Assembly: GCA_018652925.1 (NCBI GenBank)
Contig: JABIBH010000195.1
Coordinates: 1-5,616, forward strand
Direction of reading: 5' to 3'
DNA length: 5,616 nucleotides
Source: a bacterium
GTDB taxonomy: Bacteria > Krumholzibacteriota > Krumholzibacteriia > LZORAL124-64-63
Below the pieces are notes generated by a model, which saw nothing but the letters and a program-made list of their open reading frames with translations, did not search any database and had not been told where the DNA came from. The position numbers and the translations under genes were made by a program. Within the stretch, counting starts at the first letter, position 1. Each line of letters begins with the position of its first letter. Below, piece by piece: positions 1 through 5,616 of the stretch.

Positions 1-470
1 CTGGGACGTTCACTCTGGACATGGTTCCCGATAACGCTCATACAATCTTTATGGGTACTGGAACAGGCCTTGCTCCTTATATGTCGATGATTCGCAGTAG
101 CCTGCAAGCCAACAGCGACAACAAGACAGTCATTGTTCACGGAGCCAGACATAGTTGGGATCTTGGGTATCGATCAGAGCTCAGCACACTGGCAACAATT
201 TGCAGAAACTTGACATACCTGCCGGTAATTACCAGGCCACAACTTGAACATGTCAAGTGGGGTGGCAGCACTGGATACCTGCAGGACATCTGGGTAAATG
301 GCACTGTTGCCAAAATTGCAGATTTCAAACCGACAGCTGAGAACTCGCACATATTTCTATGTGGGAACCCAAGCATGGTTGATACTTTGCAGGAAATTCT
401 GGAATCGGAAGGATTCACTGAGCATACACGGAAAATATCCGGCAATATTCACGTGGAGAGGTACTGGTAA
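1..470 (+). CDS. fpr: Ferredoxin/flavodoxin--NADP+ reductase, C-terminal part (5' truncated by window edge)
   Basis: This is the NADP(H)-binding half of a bacterial Fpr-type flavoenzyme, which exchanges electrons between NADPH and ferredoxin or flavodoxin in the cytoplasm. The reading frame is open from base 3, and the 155 visible residues begin with GTFTLD, so the first ATG in the window (base 21) is internal. About 95-100 N-terminal residues, carrying the FAD-binding barrel, should lie upstream, given the usual family length of about 250. Visible motifs are GTGTGLAPY (pyrophosphate-binding loop), VHGARHSWDLGYRSEL (NADP-binding region) and FLCGNPSMV (the conserved C-G-N-P near the nicotinamide). 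The protein ends in VERYW; a terminal aromatic residue, as in E. coli Fpr (EHYW), stacks on the flavin in this subclass. It stops with TAA 98 bases before the DAHP synthase gene, in the same direction. Nothing ties it functionally to menaquinone synthesis. The assignment is firm, but the physiological partner cannot be told. Confidence 0.93.
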   Translation, partial: GTFTLDMVPDNAHTIFMGTGTGLAPYMSMIRSSLQANSDNKTVIVHGARHSWDLGYRSELSTLATICRNLTYLPVITRPQLEHVKWGGSTGYLQDIWVNGTVAKIADFKPTAENSHIFLCGNPSMVDTLQEILESEGFTEHTRKISGNIHVERYW

Positions 471-568
471 TTTTTTCCGGGCATAATTGCTGATAATAAT
501 ACCCCTGGAATATCACTCTCCGATTGCATATTCTCTAATTATTCATCAACCATCAGAAAGGGGTTTGT
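471..568 (+). other. Spacer between fpr and the DAHP synthase gene
   Basis: This 98-base AT-rich spacer holds no ORF. It opens with a T6 run right after the fpr stop codon, but no convincing G+C-rich hairpin precedes that run. GATAAT at 492-497 is one base from a sigma-70 -10 hexamer, yet no good -35 lies 16-18 bases upstream, so a promoter for the downstream gene is plausible but not shown. The spacing would also allow read-through from fpr. Confidence 0.3.
558..563 (+). promoter_or_regulatory. Ribosome binding site of the DAHP synthase gene
   Basis: AAGGGG lies five bases before the ATG at 569, a normal Shine-Dalgarno spacing. It supports that start codon. The N-terminus it gives (WHPNSW) is also where class II DAHP synthases of this length normally begin. 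Confidence 0.7.
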
Positions 569-1918
569 ATGAAAACTGAATGGCATCCAAATTCCTGGTC
601 TGATTTCCCGGTGAAACACGGTCCCGATTATCTGAATCAGGAACAGGTGAACAAGGTAACCAAAACACTTTCCGGATTCCCTCCCCTGGTTTTTGCAGGT
701 GAAGCGCGAACGCTGACGGAAAAGCTTGCGCTTGCCTCTGAAGGCAAATCGTTTGTTTTGCAGGGCGGTGATTGTGCTGAAAGTTTTGCCGATTTCAATG
801 CCGATAATATTCGAGATACTTTCCGTGCACTTCTGCAGATGGCAATAGTCCTGACATCAGGTACAAAACTTCCTGTAATTAAAATTGGTCGGATGGCAGG
901 ACAGTTTGCAAAGCCAAGAACCAGCACTACTGAAACTCAAAACGGTGTGGAGTTGCCAAGTTACAAAGGCGACATCATCAACAAAATTGAGTTCGACGAA
1001 ATTAAAAGAATTGCAGATCCATCGCGGATGTTGAAGGCATATTCACAGTCGGCATCGACATTGAATCTGCTGCGTGCATTTGCAGAAGGTGGTTATGCTG
1101 ATCTAAAACAGGTTCACACTTGGAATATGGGATTTTCTGAAGACTCGCAAAGTGAACGCTACGCGATTCTGGCTAACAAGATTCAGGAATACCTGCAATT
1201 TATTGATGCGCTGGGAATCAATTCCAGTAACTCTCCACAACTGCGAAAAGTTGATTTTTTTACAAGCCATGAAGCATTGCTTTTGCCTTATGAAGAGGCA
1301 ATGACTCGTACAGATTCTATCAGCGGAAATATCTATAATACGTCTGCACATTTTGTCTGGATTGGCGACAAGACCAGAGACCTGGGCGGTGCGCATGTTG
1401 AGTTCTGTAGAGGAATCAATAATCCAATCGGTATAAAATGTGGCCCAACTCTGACTACCGATGCATTGATTAAACTTCTGGATATTCTCAACCCTGACAA
1501 TATCGCCGGACGAATTACACTGATCACCAGGTTCGGGTCTGACAAAATCAGTACTCATTTGCCTGAGCTTATTAATGCGGTTCAAAAAGAAGGTCGATCT
1601 GTAGTCTGGTCATGTGATCCGATGCATGGCAACACCATCAGAACATCCGGTGGCCTGAAAACCAGACCATTTGATAACATTTTGAGTGAAGTGAAACAGA
1701 ACCTGCAGATTCACAAATCGGAAGGTACGTTTGCCGGTGGTATTCATCTGGAAATGACGGGGCAAAACGTGACTGAGTGCACTGGTGGTTCATCGAATAT
1801 TGAGGAACATAATCTGACTGATAGATACCACACTCATTGCGATCCCCGCCTTAACGCAAACCAGTCTGTTGAGCTGGCGTTTCTTATTGCAGATGAGTTA
1901 AAACAGCGAGACGATTAA
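569..1918 (+). CDS. Class II (plant-type) 3-deoxy-D-arabino-heptulosonate 7-phosphate synthase
   Basis: The enzyme condenses phosphoenolpyruvate with erythrose 4-phosphate to DAHP, the first step of the shikimate pathway, in the cytoplasm (EC 2.5.1.54). At 449 residues it has the usual length of class II enzymes. The four metal ligands known from the Mycobacterium tuberculosis enzyme are all in context: Cys69 (QGGDCAES), His353 (DPMHGNT), Glu395 (HLEMTG) and Asp425 (CDPRLN). Substrate-binding basic residues are also present: Arg108 in KIGRMAGQ, Arg281-Gly in the CRGINNP segment, Lys290 in GIKCGP and Arg321 in LITRFG. It starts at the conserved WHPNSW without the longer N-terminal extension of the mycobacterial protein. 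Whether it is feedback-inhibited by aromatic amino acids cannot be read from the sequence. Its last 35 bases overlap the 3' end of menC-menE on the other strand. Gene symbols for class II enzymes differ between species, so none is given. Confidence 0.96.
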   Translation: MKTEWHPNSWSDFPVKHGPDYLNQEQVNKVTKTLSGFPPLVFAGEARTLTEKLALASEGKSFVLQGGDCAESFADFNADNIRDTFRALLQMAIVLTSGTKLPVIKIGRMAGQFAKPRTSTTETQNGVELPSYKGDIINKIEFDEIKRIADPSRMLKAYSQSASTLNLLRAFAEGGYADLKQVHTWNMGFSEDSQSERYAILANKIQEYLQFIDALGINSSNSPQLRKVDFFTSHEALLLPYEEAMTRTDSISGNIYNTSAHFVWIGDKTRDLGGAHVEFCRGINNPIGIKCGPTLTTDALIKLLDILNPDNIAGRITLITRFGSDKISTHLPELINAVQKEGRSVVWSCDPMHGNTIRTSGGLKTRPFDNILSEVKQNLQIHKSEGTFAGGIHLEMTGQNVTECTGGSSNIEEHNLTDRYHTHCDPRLNANQSVELAFLIADELKQRDD

Positions 1919-3749
1919 TTTTTCCTGTTTCAGTTTCAACAAATTTTTCAACAGATATCACTTCTTTGGGTCGTTCATATTTTTCAAGTGAATCAAATTC
2001 CACTTCTGCTTTACCCTCAACTATCAGAACAACCTTCTGCCCCAAAGAGTCATCGGGAATTCCTGCAACAAAATATCTTCTGCCATGCAGTTGTGATGCC
2101 AACTTAGCTTCCAGAACTTCAGGATAAATTTTCACTCCGCCCGAGTTGATTACATTATCAAATCTGCCAAGCCATTTGAATTCAGTGTCGTTCAACAGCT
2201 CAACTATATCGTTGGTAACTATCTGCTCCGGATTCAACTCTGGTGCATGGATAACAAGACAATCTCGCTTATCAATTTCAAACTTCACACCATCCAGAGC
2301 TGCGAAACAATCAGTTTTGTTTGTGCCGTTCAGTCGTTTAGCTGCTACATGAGTCAATGTTTCTGTCATGCCATAAGTCTCGATAACTTCTGTTGCAACA
2401 GACTGAAGCTTTTCAACAAGTACTGAACTTATCTGCCCACCACCAACAAGCACAATTCTGAATTTATCAAGATGAACGAGACTGTTTTCAAGCTGCAGTG
2501 GAACCATCGCCACAAAGTCTGCACCAGTATCAACAGTTTTCGATGGTTCAACAACCTTCAACTCCAACTGAAGTTCCATTGCTCTGACTACCATCATTTT
2601 TGCTGCTACAAATTGCATCGGCATACAGAGTAGTGCTGAACTGCCTGGTTGCAGACCAAATGTTTTGCCAGTCATCTTTGCAGAATTGCGCATCCATTCT
2701 TTCTGCACTTTGACTGTTTTTGGTGTACCTGTTGAACCTGAAGTTTGCAAATCCATTGTTGGATCGGGGTTCAGCCATTGAGCAACAAAGCTGTCTATTT
2801 CATTCCAGATTACGGCTTCGTTTTTACTGAGCATTCCTTTTTCAACCTGCAAGGCAGACGGAATATTATTTGTAAACAGTTGCCCGGTTCCCAGCCCTTG
2901 ATAACCTTGAGGCTGAAGTTTTGACACCCACCCTGCGATTGCTTCGAGACCAATATTGGATTCCAGTGCCGATGTCACCCACCAGCCAATACCACGTTCC
3001 TCCGCAAGTGCAATCCATTTTTCCGATTCAGCAAAGCCACCCAGCAAACTCGGTTTCAAAACCAGATATTGTGGCTTCACTTTGTCCAGCATTTCAATCC
3101 GCTGACTCTGATCAACCAGAGGAATCAATTCTTCATCCAGCGCAATTGGTACCGGGGATGTTCTGCAAAGTTCAGCCAGCAGATCCCACTGGCCTGTTCC
3201 GATTGGCTGCTCAATCGAGTGCAAATTAAGCGAGGCCAACTTATCCAGTTTTTCTCTGACATCTGATTCAGTAAACGCCCCGTTGGCATCAACTCGCAGT
3301 TCAAGATCCCCAGATATCGATTTCAGGATTTTCAATTCCTGCTCAAAATCTACTGCGCCGATTTTCATTTTGATACATTGCCAACCATCCTGAATTTTCT
3401 TCTCCACCTGAGAGGACATAAAATCAGGGTCACCCATCCAGATCAGACCGTTGATTGGAATCGGAGATATTGCACATTTTTTCTGTTGTAACATTTCAAG
3501 AGCAAAACGAATCGCAGGATATTCTTTCAAATCCGTATCCGGAGACTGGCAAACTTCATCAAGCTTTGCTTCAATCATATCCAGGTTATCAATGCTCAAT
3601 CCGGGCAATGGCGCACACTCGCCTACCGCTGTACCGTTGAACAGGTACCAGACATCGCGTGTTTTCATTATGCCACGGGAAGTTCCAGCCGGTTGATAAA
3701 ACTGTAGAGCCCTCTTGCACCAGGTAAGCGGGCCGTTACTCACTGACAT
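1884..3749 (-). CDS. menC-menE: Fused o-succinylbenzoate synthase (MenC) / o-succinylbenzoate--CoA ligase (MenE)
   Basis: One uninterrupted 621-residue frame carries two consecutive menaquinone enzymes. Residues 1 to about 305 are MenC, an enolase-superfamily dehydratase converting SHCHC to o-succinylbenzoate. It has the N-terminal loop QPAGTSRG, the acid/base pair Lys127-x-Lys129 (IKMKIG), metal ligands Asp154 (RVDANG), Glu180 (SIEQP) and Asp205 (ALDEE), and Lys232 (LKPSLLGG). A short joint, about 306-332, leads to MenE, an ANL adenylating enzyme that makes o-succinylbenzoyl-CoA. It has P-loop TSGSTGTPK (336-344), YGMTET (459-464), [11 protein letters not shown] (528-538) and catalytic Lys610 (TETGKINR). 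The MenE half, about 290 residues, lacks the N-terminal subdomain of the roughly 450-residue E. coli enzyme; this resembles the short Bacteroidota form. The ATG at 3749 lies inside the end of menA and has no visible ribosome binding site, so translation is probably coupled to menA. Both halves look catalytically intact; that they act as one polypeptide is inferred from the open frame. Confidence 0.93.
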   Translation of the reverse strand: MSVSNGPLTWCKRALQFYQPAGTSRGIMKTRDVWYLFNGTAVGECAPLPGLSIDNLDMIEAKLDEVCQSPDTDLKEYPAIRFALEMLQQKKCAISPIPINGLIWMGDPDFMSSQVEKKIQDGWQCIKMKIGAVDFEQELKILKSISGDLELRVDANGAFTESDVREKLDKLASLNLHSIEQPIGTGQWDLLAELCRTSPVPIALDEELIPLVDQSQRIEMLDKVKPQYLVLKPSLLGGFAESEKWIALAEERGIGWWVTSALESNIGLEAIAGWVSKLQPQGYQGLGTGQLFTNNIPSALQVEKGMLSKNEAVIWNEIDSFVAQWLNPDPTMDLQTSGSTGTPKTVKVQKEWMRNSAKMTGKTFGLQPGSSALLCMPMQFVAAKMMVVRAMELQLELKVVEPSKTVDTGADFVAMVPLQLENSLVHLDKFRIVLVGGGQISSVLVEKLQSVATEVIETYGMTETLTHVAAKRLNGTNKTDCFAALDGVKFEIDKRDCLVIHAPELNPEQIVTNDIVELLNDTEFKWLGRFDNVINSGGVKIYPEVLEAKLASQLHGRRYFVAGIPDDSLGQKVVLIVEGKAEVEFDSLEKYERPKEVISVEKFVETETGKINRLAVLTHLQ

Positions 3750-4629
3750 ACAGCACCAACATTGAGAGCAGGGAAAACAGGAATGTTCCCATCGCCTGTT
3801 TTTTCAAGAATGGGTCAAACGATTCGTAGTCATCGCTTTGCAGAATCTTTTTGGATGGTTTGATGAACAGGACAAATCCAAACAATAGGAACCAGATTGC
3901 GGTTGGCTTTGGAATAACAAAAGCAATCATCAGCAGAATACCAGACAGGTTCAACATGAAATGATATCGTTTTGCATTTTTGATTCCCAAACGAACTGCC
4001 AATGTGATTTTGCCTGCTTTTTCATCTTCAACATGATCACGCATATTGTTGATATTCAAGACTGCGGCTGAGAAAAACCCGATTGCAGTTGCCGGCAGGA
4101 TCAGTTCCCAATACAAATAATGTGCATTCAGAAAATACGAACCAAGAACGCCAGTCCAGCCAAAAAACAGCAACACAAACAGGTCGCCAAATCCAGCATA
4201 GCCATATGCATTTTTCCCAACAGTATATTTAACTGATGCAGCAATCGCCGATAAACCGAGAACAGAAAACAGTGCAACCAGAACAGGATTGAGTCCTGCT
4301 GTTCCTTCAACAATCAGCCACACTCCGGAAACAGCACTCAGCAAACCAACAATTATCATCGCTGTCTTCATTTGTGGTTCTGATATTTCACCCGACTGCA
4401 AAGCTCGCTGCGGACCAACTCTGTTGTCGTTGTCAGTTCCTTTTACAAAGTCACCGTAATCATTTGCAAGATTGGATAAGACCTGGAGAAATAATGTAGT
4501 TACAAACGCCAGCACTGTAACGGTCAAATTGAATTGCCCGTCTTCAAGTGCCAGACCACTACCAACAATGATGCAGGAAAAAGCCAAAGGCAGTGTTCTT
4601 AATCTGAATGCGTTAATCCATTTTTTCAT
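3736..4629 (-). CDS. menA: 1,4-dihydroxy-2-naphthoate polyprenyltransferase
   Basis: MenA is an integral inner-membrane enzyme that attaches the polyprenyl chain to 1,4-dihydroxy-2-naphthoate with loss of CO2, giving demethylmenaquinone. The 297-residue protein is a normal-length UbiA-superfamily member with about eight to nine hydrophobic segments, for example around residues 17-33, 90-110, 115-135, 147-167, 172-192, 225-240 and 280-296. Both Asp-rich motifs that hold Mg2+ and prenyl diphosphate are present: NDYGD (56-60), followed by RVGPQRA, and NNMRDHVED (194-202), followed by the conserved AVRLG. The start MKKWINAFRLRTLP is typical of the family. Only two bases separate the menB stop from its ATG and no Shine-Dalgarno sequence is evident, so translation probably depends on ribosomes finishing menB. 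Its last 14 bases are also the start of menC-menE. The motif set fits DHNA prenyltransferase rather than a UbiA 4-hydroxybenzoate enzyme, and the operon settles it. Confidence 0.96.
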   Translation of the reverse strand: MKKWINAFRLRTLPLAFSCIIVGSGLALEDGQFNLTVTVLAFVTTLFLQVLSNLANDYGDFVKGTDNDNRVGPQRALQSGEISEPQMKTAMIIVGLLSAVSGVWLIVEGTAGLNPVLVALFSVLGLSAIAASVKYTVGKNAYGYAGFGDLFVLLFFGWTGVLGSYFLNAHYLYWELILPATAIGFFSAAVLNINNMRDHVEDEKAGKITLAVRLGIKNAKRYHFMLNLSGILLMIAFVIPKPTAIWFLLFGFVLFIKPSKKILQSDDYESFDPFLKKQAMGTFLFSLLSMLVLYVSE

Positions 4630-4631
4630 GA

Positions 4632-5456
4632 CTAAGGAAACTTTGGATATTTTGAAAAGTCAGGTTTGCGTTTTTCATTGAACGCATCTCTGCCCTCTTT
4701 GGCTTCATCTGACAGGTAGTAAAGTAGAGTCGAGTTTCCAGCCAACTCCTGAATACCTGCTTGTCCATCGAGCTCTGCATTAAACGCAGACTTCAACATC
4801 CGAATTGCCAGAGGTGAGTTTTTCTGAATCTTTTTGGCCCACTCAATGAAAGTATCTTCCAGTTCTGCAAGTGGCACAACCGTGTTTACTAATCCCATTT
4901 CAAGAGCTTGAGTTGCATCGTATTGATCACACAGATACCAGATTTCACGAGCTTTTTTCTGACCGATTATTCTCGCCAAGTATGATGCACCAAATCCACC
5001 ATCAAAACATCCTTCCTTGGGTCCAGTCTGACCAAATCGGGCATTGTCTGCGGCGATAGTCAAGTCGCAAACAACATGCAGAACATGCCCCCCCCCAATT
5101 GACCAGCCAGCAACTGCTGCAATAACAACCTTGGGAATCGATCTGATCTGTTTCTGCAAATCCAGAACATTCAGCCTTGGCACTTTATCTTCCCCAACAT
5201 ATCCGCCGTGACCTCTGACACTCTGATCGCCACCACTACAAAACGCCTTGCCACCTTCACCACTGAATACAATTACGTCGATTGCTTCATCATCTCTGCA
5301 GATGTTCATTGCATCGATCATCTGGTCAACAGTTCGCGGTGTGAATGCGTTATGCTTTTCCGGTCTGTTGATACTTATTTTGGCAATGCCTTCAAAAAAA
5401 TCGAATCTGATTTCGTCATACTCACGGATTGTTTCCCAGTTTTGTTTCCACTCCAT
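4632..5456 (-). CDS. menB: 1,4-dihydroxy-2-naphthoyl-CoA synthase
   Basis: MenB is a soluble crotonase-fold enzyme that closes the second ring of menaquinone by converting o-succinylbenzoyl-CoA to 1,4-dihydroxy-2-naphthoyl-CoA (EC 4.1.3.36). The 274 residues match the family along their length: HNAFTPRTV (35-43), FCSGGDQ (72-78), RGHGGYVG (81-88), the oxyanion-hole segment [22 protein letters not shown] (split at 117-138), FGQTGPK (141-147), FDGGFG (151-156) and [10 protein letters not shown] near the end. Gly145 in QTGPK marks the bicarbonate-dependent type I enzyme (Gly156 of E. coli); type II enzymes have Asp there. Asp152 matches the essential Asp163. Cys150 replaces the serine normally found two residues before that aspartate, and Glu148 replaces a usual valine. 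The ATG at 5456 follows a good ribosome binding site. Residues 121-123 are encoded by GGG GGG GGG, a nine-base G run. menB is the middle of the menD-menB-menA-menCE operon. Confidence 0.97.
   Translation of the reverse strand: MEWKQNWETIREYDEIRFDFFEGIAKISINRPEKHNAFTPRTVDQMIDAMNICRDDEAIDVIVFSGEGGKAFCSGGDQSVRGHGGYVGEDKVPRLNVLDLQKQIRSIPKVVIAAVAGWSIGGGHVLHVVCDLTIAADNARFGQTGPKEGCFDGGFGASYLARIIGQKKAREIWYLCDQYDATQALEMGLVNTVVPLAELEDTFIEWAKKIQKNSPLAIRMLKSAFNAELDGQAGIQELAGNSTLLYYLSDEAKEGRDAFNEKRKPDFSKYPKFP
5088..5096 (-). repeat. G9 homopolymer inside menB
   Basis: Nine consecutive C on the plus strand (G on the coding strand) are exactly the three glycine codons 121-123 of menB, all GGG. The frame is correct as given. 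Runs of this length are prone to slippage and to sequencing error, and a change of one base would truncate MenB at about its middle. Confidence 0.95.
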
Positions 5457-5461
5457 TGTGC

Positions 5462-5467
5462 TCTCCT
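5462..5467 (-). promoter_or_regulatory. Ribosome binding site of menB, overlapping the menD stop codon
   Basis: The coding strand reads AGGAGA, five bases before the menB ATG. Its first two bases are the AG of the menD TAG stop codon, so ribosomes terminating on menD stand on the menB initiation site. This favours coupled translation and supports the chosen menB start. Confidence 0.8.
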
Positions 5468-5616
5468 AAAAAGACTTGAAGACTTTTCTGTTTGTTTCCA
5501 TGTCTGTGAATATTTCCAGGATTCCTTTTTTGAATCCGATTAGTTCATCTTCGCTTCTTGCAGACTTGTATTCCAGCCCAAATTCATCGGCAGTCAACTC
5601 CGCAGTCCGATTATGC
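5466..5616 (-). CDS. menD: 2-succinyl-5-enolpyruvyl-6-hydroxy-3-cyclohexene-1-carboxylate synthase, C-terminal end (truncated by window edge)
   Basis: The last 49 codons and the TAG stop of a gene running in from the right edge are visible. They read HNRTAELTADEFGLEY, then a charged stretch SARSEDEL, then GILEIFTDMETNRKVFKSF. This matches what is known of MenD C-termini, where a histidine-containing HxLT/A-type segment is followed by an A-x-x-FG/Y-x-x-Y segment and the protein ends with a strand of the type LLEIFT...N..V...YF. MenD is a thiamine-diphosphate enzyme that joins 2-oxoglutarate-derived succinic semialdehyde to isochorismate, the first committed step of the classical menaquinone route. 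The thiamine-diphosphate motif and active site lie outside the window, so the call rests on this C-terminal pattern plus the position directly upstream of menB, the usual operon place of menD. It is separated from menB by nine bases. Confidence 0.85.
   Translation of the reverse strand, partial: HNRTAELTADEFGLEYKSARSEDELIGFKKGILEIFTDMETNRKVFKSF

Noticed and set aside
477..508. Possible hairpin (CCGGG with CCCTGG) after fpr as a terminator
   Set aside because: Only five pairs including one G-U, a loop of about 22 bases, and the T-run lies before rather than after the stem.
487..516. Possible promoter TTGCTG ... ATATCA ahead of the DAHP synthase gene
   Set aside because: The -10 part is a poor match and other alignments are equally good, so no promoter is called beyond noting the spacer.
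1103..1585. A 160-codon open frame on the minus strand
   Set aside because: It lies wholly inside the DAHP synthase gene, has no ribosome binding site or recognisable motif, and its product looks like a random translation of the reverse strand.
2921..3229. A 102-codon plus-strand open frame opposite the MenC half
   Set aside because: Shadow of the menC-menE frame; no start signal and no recognisable product.
3741..3743. GTG at codon 3 as an alternative start of menC-menE
   Set aside because: Neither start has a ribosome binding site; the ATG two codons earlier is the simpler choice and the difference does not touch the conserved region.
5208..5543. A 111-codon open frame on the plus strand at the right end
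   Set aside because: It runs antisense across the start of menB and the end of menD, both strongly supported; the product is Cys/Phe-rich without family features.
1..5616. A novel defence, mobile or regulatory system
   Set aside because: Every stretch is taken up by recognised metabolic genes with short spacers; no repeats, att-like sites, integrase, transposase or toxin-like gene is visible.

Overview
The window is chromosomal, housekeeping DNA from a Gram-negative bacterium. It is fully packed with genes and shows no mobile element, CRISPR array, tRNA or rRNA. Its main content is the distal part of a menaquinone (vitamin K2) operon on the minus strand. The order, read right to left, is menD (3' end only), menB, menA and then a single 621-codon gene that joins menC and menE. 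On the plus strand lie the 3' end of a ferredoxin/flavodoxin-NADP+ reductase gene (fpr) and a complete class II DAHP synthase gene.

Layout: 1-470 (+) fpr, 5'-truncated by the window edge; 471-568 AT-rich spacer; 569-1918 (+) class II DAHP synthase; 1884-3749 (-) menC-menE fusion, whose 3' end overlaps the 3' end of the DAHP synthase gene by 35 bases on the opposite strand; 3736-4629 (-) menA, overlapping menC-menE by 14 bases; 4632-5456 (-) menB, two bases upstream of menA; 5466-5616 (-) C-terminal 49 codons of menD, nine bases upstream of menB. No gene-free stretch reaches 300 bases.

The genes work together as follows. DAHP synthase commits carbon to the shikimate pathway and so to chorismate. 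MenF (not in the window) and MenD convert isochorismate to SEPHCHC. MenC makes o-succinylbenzoate, MenE activates it to the CoA thioester, MenB closes the ring to 1,4-dihydroxy-2-naphthoyl-CoA, and MenA prenylates the free acid at the membrane. MenF, MenH, a DHNA-CoA thioesterase and the final methyltransferase are not seen here.

Organism: the gene order D-B-A-C-E, the MenC start (QPAGTSRG), the short MenE that begins almost at its P-loop, and the MenA wording (NLANDYGD...RVGPQRA) all resemble Bacteroidota and relatives. However, the DAHP synthase and menB genes carry clear Shine-Dalgarno sequences, which most Bacteroidota lack, and the DAHP synthase is the class II (plant-like) type. An early-branching relative of Bacteroidota (for example Balneolota/Rhodothermota) would fit, but this is inference from remembered family patterns, not a search. 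I do not see a previously undescribed system. The most unusual items are the MenC-MenE fusion, a Ser-to-Cys change in the MenB active-site loop, and a G9 tract inside menB.
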